Shown in pieces: positions 63,369 to 64,000 of a DNA stretch of 64,000 bases. Position 1 is the stretch's first letter, and the number at the start of each line of letters is the position of its first letter. The notes beneath the pieces are model-generated. The model searched no databases and was not told the origin of the DNA. It saw only the letters and a list, made by a program, of their open reading frames with translations. Both the position numbers and the translations under genes were made by a program. This DNA comes from Rhodoferax sp. AJA081-3 (GTDB lineage: Bacteria > Pseudomonadota > Gammaproteobacteria > Burkholderiales > Burkholderiaceae_C). The stretch spans positions 3,534,001 through 3,598,000 of the forward strand of contig NZ_CP059068.1 of NCBI RefSeq assembly GCF_017798165.1. The letters run 5' to 3'.

Positions 63369-64000
63369 ATGGTTCCCCATCTCGTTACTGCCCTGACTGG
63401 CCCCATCAATGAACTGGAACAGCGTGTGCTGGACTCCATGCCAGCCATCGAACGCTGGTTCCGCCTGGAGTGGATGGAGCACACCCCGCCCTTCTACACC
63501 TCGGTAGACGTGCGCAACGCCGGCTTCAAGCTGGCCCCGGTGGACACCAACCTGTTTCCCAACGGCTGGAACATCCTGACCCCCGCCATGCTGCCCCTGG
63601 CGGTACAGGCGGCCCAAGCCGCCATCGAGAAGATTTGCCCCGAGGCGCGCAACCTGCTGATCGTGCCCGACAACCACCTCCACAACACCTTCTACCTGAG
63701 CAACCTGGCCCAGCTGCGCCGGGTGTTCCAGATGGCGGGCCTGAATGTGCGCATTGGCTCCATCAGCCCGGATGTGAAGAAACCGGTCACCATGGACCTG
63801 CCCCACGGCGAGAGCATCACGCTGGAGCCGGTGGTGCGCACCAAGGGGCGCATCGGTGTCAAAGACTTCGACCCCTGCACCATCCTGCTGAACAACGACC
63901 TGCGCGCGGGTGTGCCCGGCATTCTGGAAGATCTGCACGAGCAGTACCTGTTGCCACCCCTGCATGCGGGCTGGGCCAACCGCCGCAAGAGTGCGCATTC
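63369..64000 (+). CDS. gshA: Glutamate-cysteine ligase GshA, N-terminal part, cut by the window edge
   Basis: First 210 residues of a glutamate-cysteine ligase of the betaproteobacterial/acidithiobacillus type, first step of glutathione synthesis. The N-terminus MVPHLVTALTGPINELEQRVLDSMPAIERWFRLEWMEHTPPFY and LAPVDTNLFPNGWN match this class as I know it. The frame is open to the last base. Start ATG at 63369, which begins the conserved N-terminus. Confidence 0.88.
   Translation, partial: MVPHLVTALTGPINELEQRVLDSMPAIERWFRLEWMEHTPPFYTSVDVRNAGFKLAPVDTNLFPNGWNILTPAMLPLAVQAAQAAIEKICPEARNLLIVPDNHLHNTFYLSNLAQLRRVFQMAGLNVRIGSISPDVKKPVTMDLPHGESITLEPVVRTKGRIGVKDFDPCTILLNNDLRAGVPGILEDLHEQYLLPPLHAGWANRRKSAH

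Overview
The window looks like chromosome from a betaproteobacterium of the order Burkholderiales, family Comamonadaceae, most like Rhodoferax. This is inferred from gene content and order (hpf-ptsN-hprK, fur|bamE-dapB, leuS-lptE, the gshA type at the right edge), from high-GC codon use, and from a short dispersed repeat (core CTAGCCCCCGT followed by a GCTAT/ATAGC hairpin) that I associate with this family. No alignment could be run.

Layout. 1-6927 (minus): a type I secretion locus with a LapB-type ABC exporter, a LapC-type adaptor, a LuxR-type regulator and the start of a giant repetitive LapA-like adhesin with a TAAG (LapG-type) site. The adhesin frame breaks several times near 285-450. 6979-13008 (minus): a small conserved protein, mnmA, a collagen-like lipoprotein, bioA-bioF-bioD and a Nudix hydrolase. 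13204-18032 (plus): pntA, pntB and a fatty-acid CoA ligase. 18092-19078 (minus): corA, with a short inverted-repeat element directly before its start codon. 19459-27671: housekeeping genes hpf, ptsN, hprK, fur (minus), bamE, dapB, a TolQ/TolR-type pair, leuS and lptE.

27671-47379 separates lptE from holA, which are normally neighbours in this order. It holds two membrane proteins of unknown function and then what I read as a cyanophycin-scavenging island. An exported cyanophycinase and an RpiR-type regulator face a long plus-strand operon: basic amino-acid binding protein, TonB-dependent receptor, two HisQ/HisM permeases, an M14 AstE/aspartoacylase-type hydrolase, HisP ATPase, ornithine cyclodeaminase and arginase. 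The divergent promoter region carries two operators of identical architecture (TTTTCA-N13-TGAAAA). The model is: extracellular cyanophycin is cut to beta-Asp-Arg, imported, hydrolysed to Asp and Arg, and Arg is taken towards ornithine and proline. A GntR regulator with its own polar amino-acid ABC transporter follows, then an orphan binding protein.

47467-58654: holA, a DUF3334 protein, a PEP-CTERM protein, a sigma-54 two-component system (minus), a DUF4166/TIGR01777 pair, a PIN-type toxin-antitoxin module (minus) and proA. 59107-63301: a TonB-dependent receptor and a flavin-dependent halogenase-like protein preceded by repeated TTAATTGGTAT half-sites. 63369-64000: the start of gshA.

Two families of small repeats are scattered through the window. 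Copies lie in frame inside leuS, proA and bioA, where they appear to add peptide segments to the enzymes. No tRNA, rRNA, CRISPR array or complete insertion sequence was seen.
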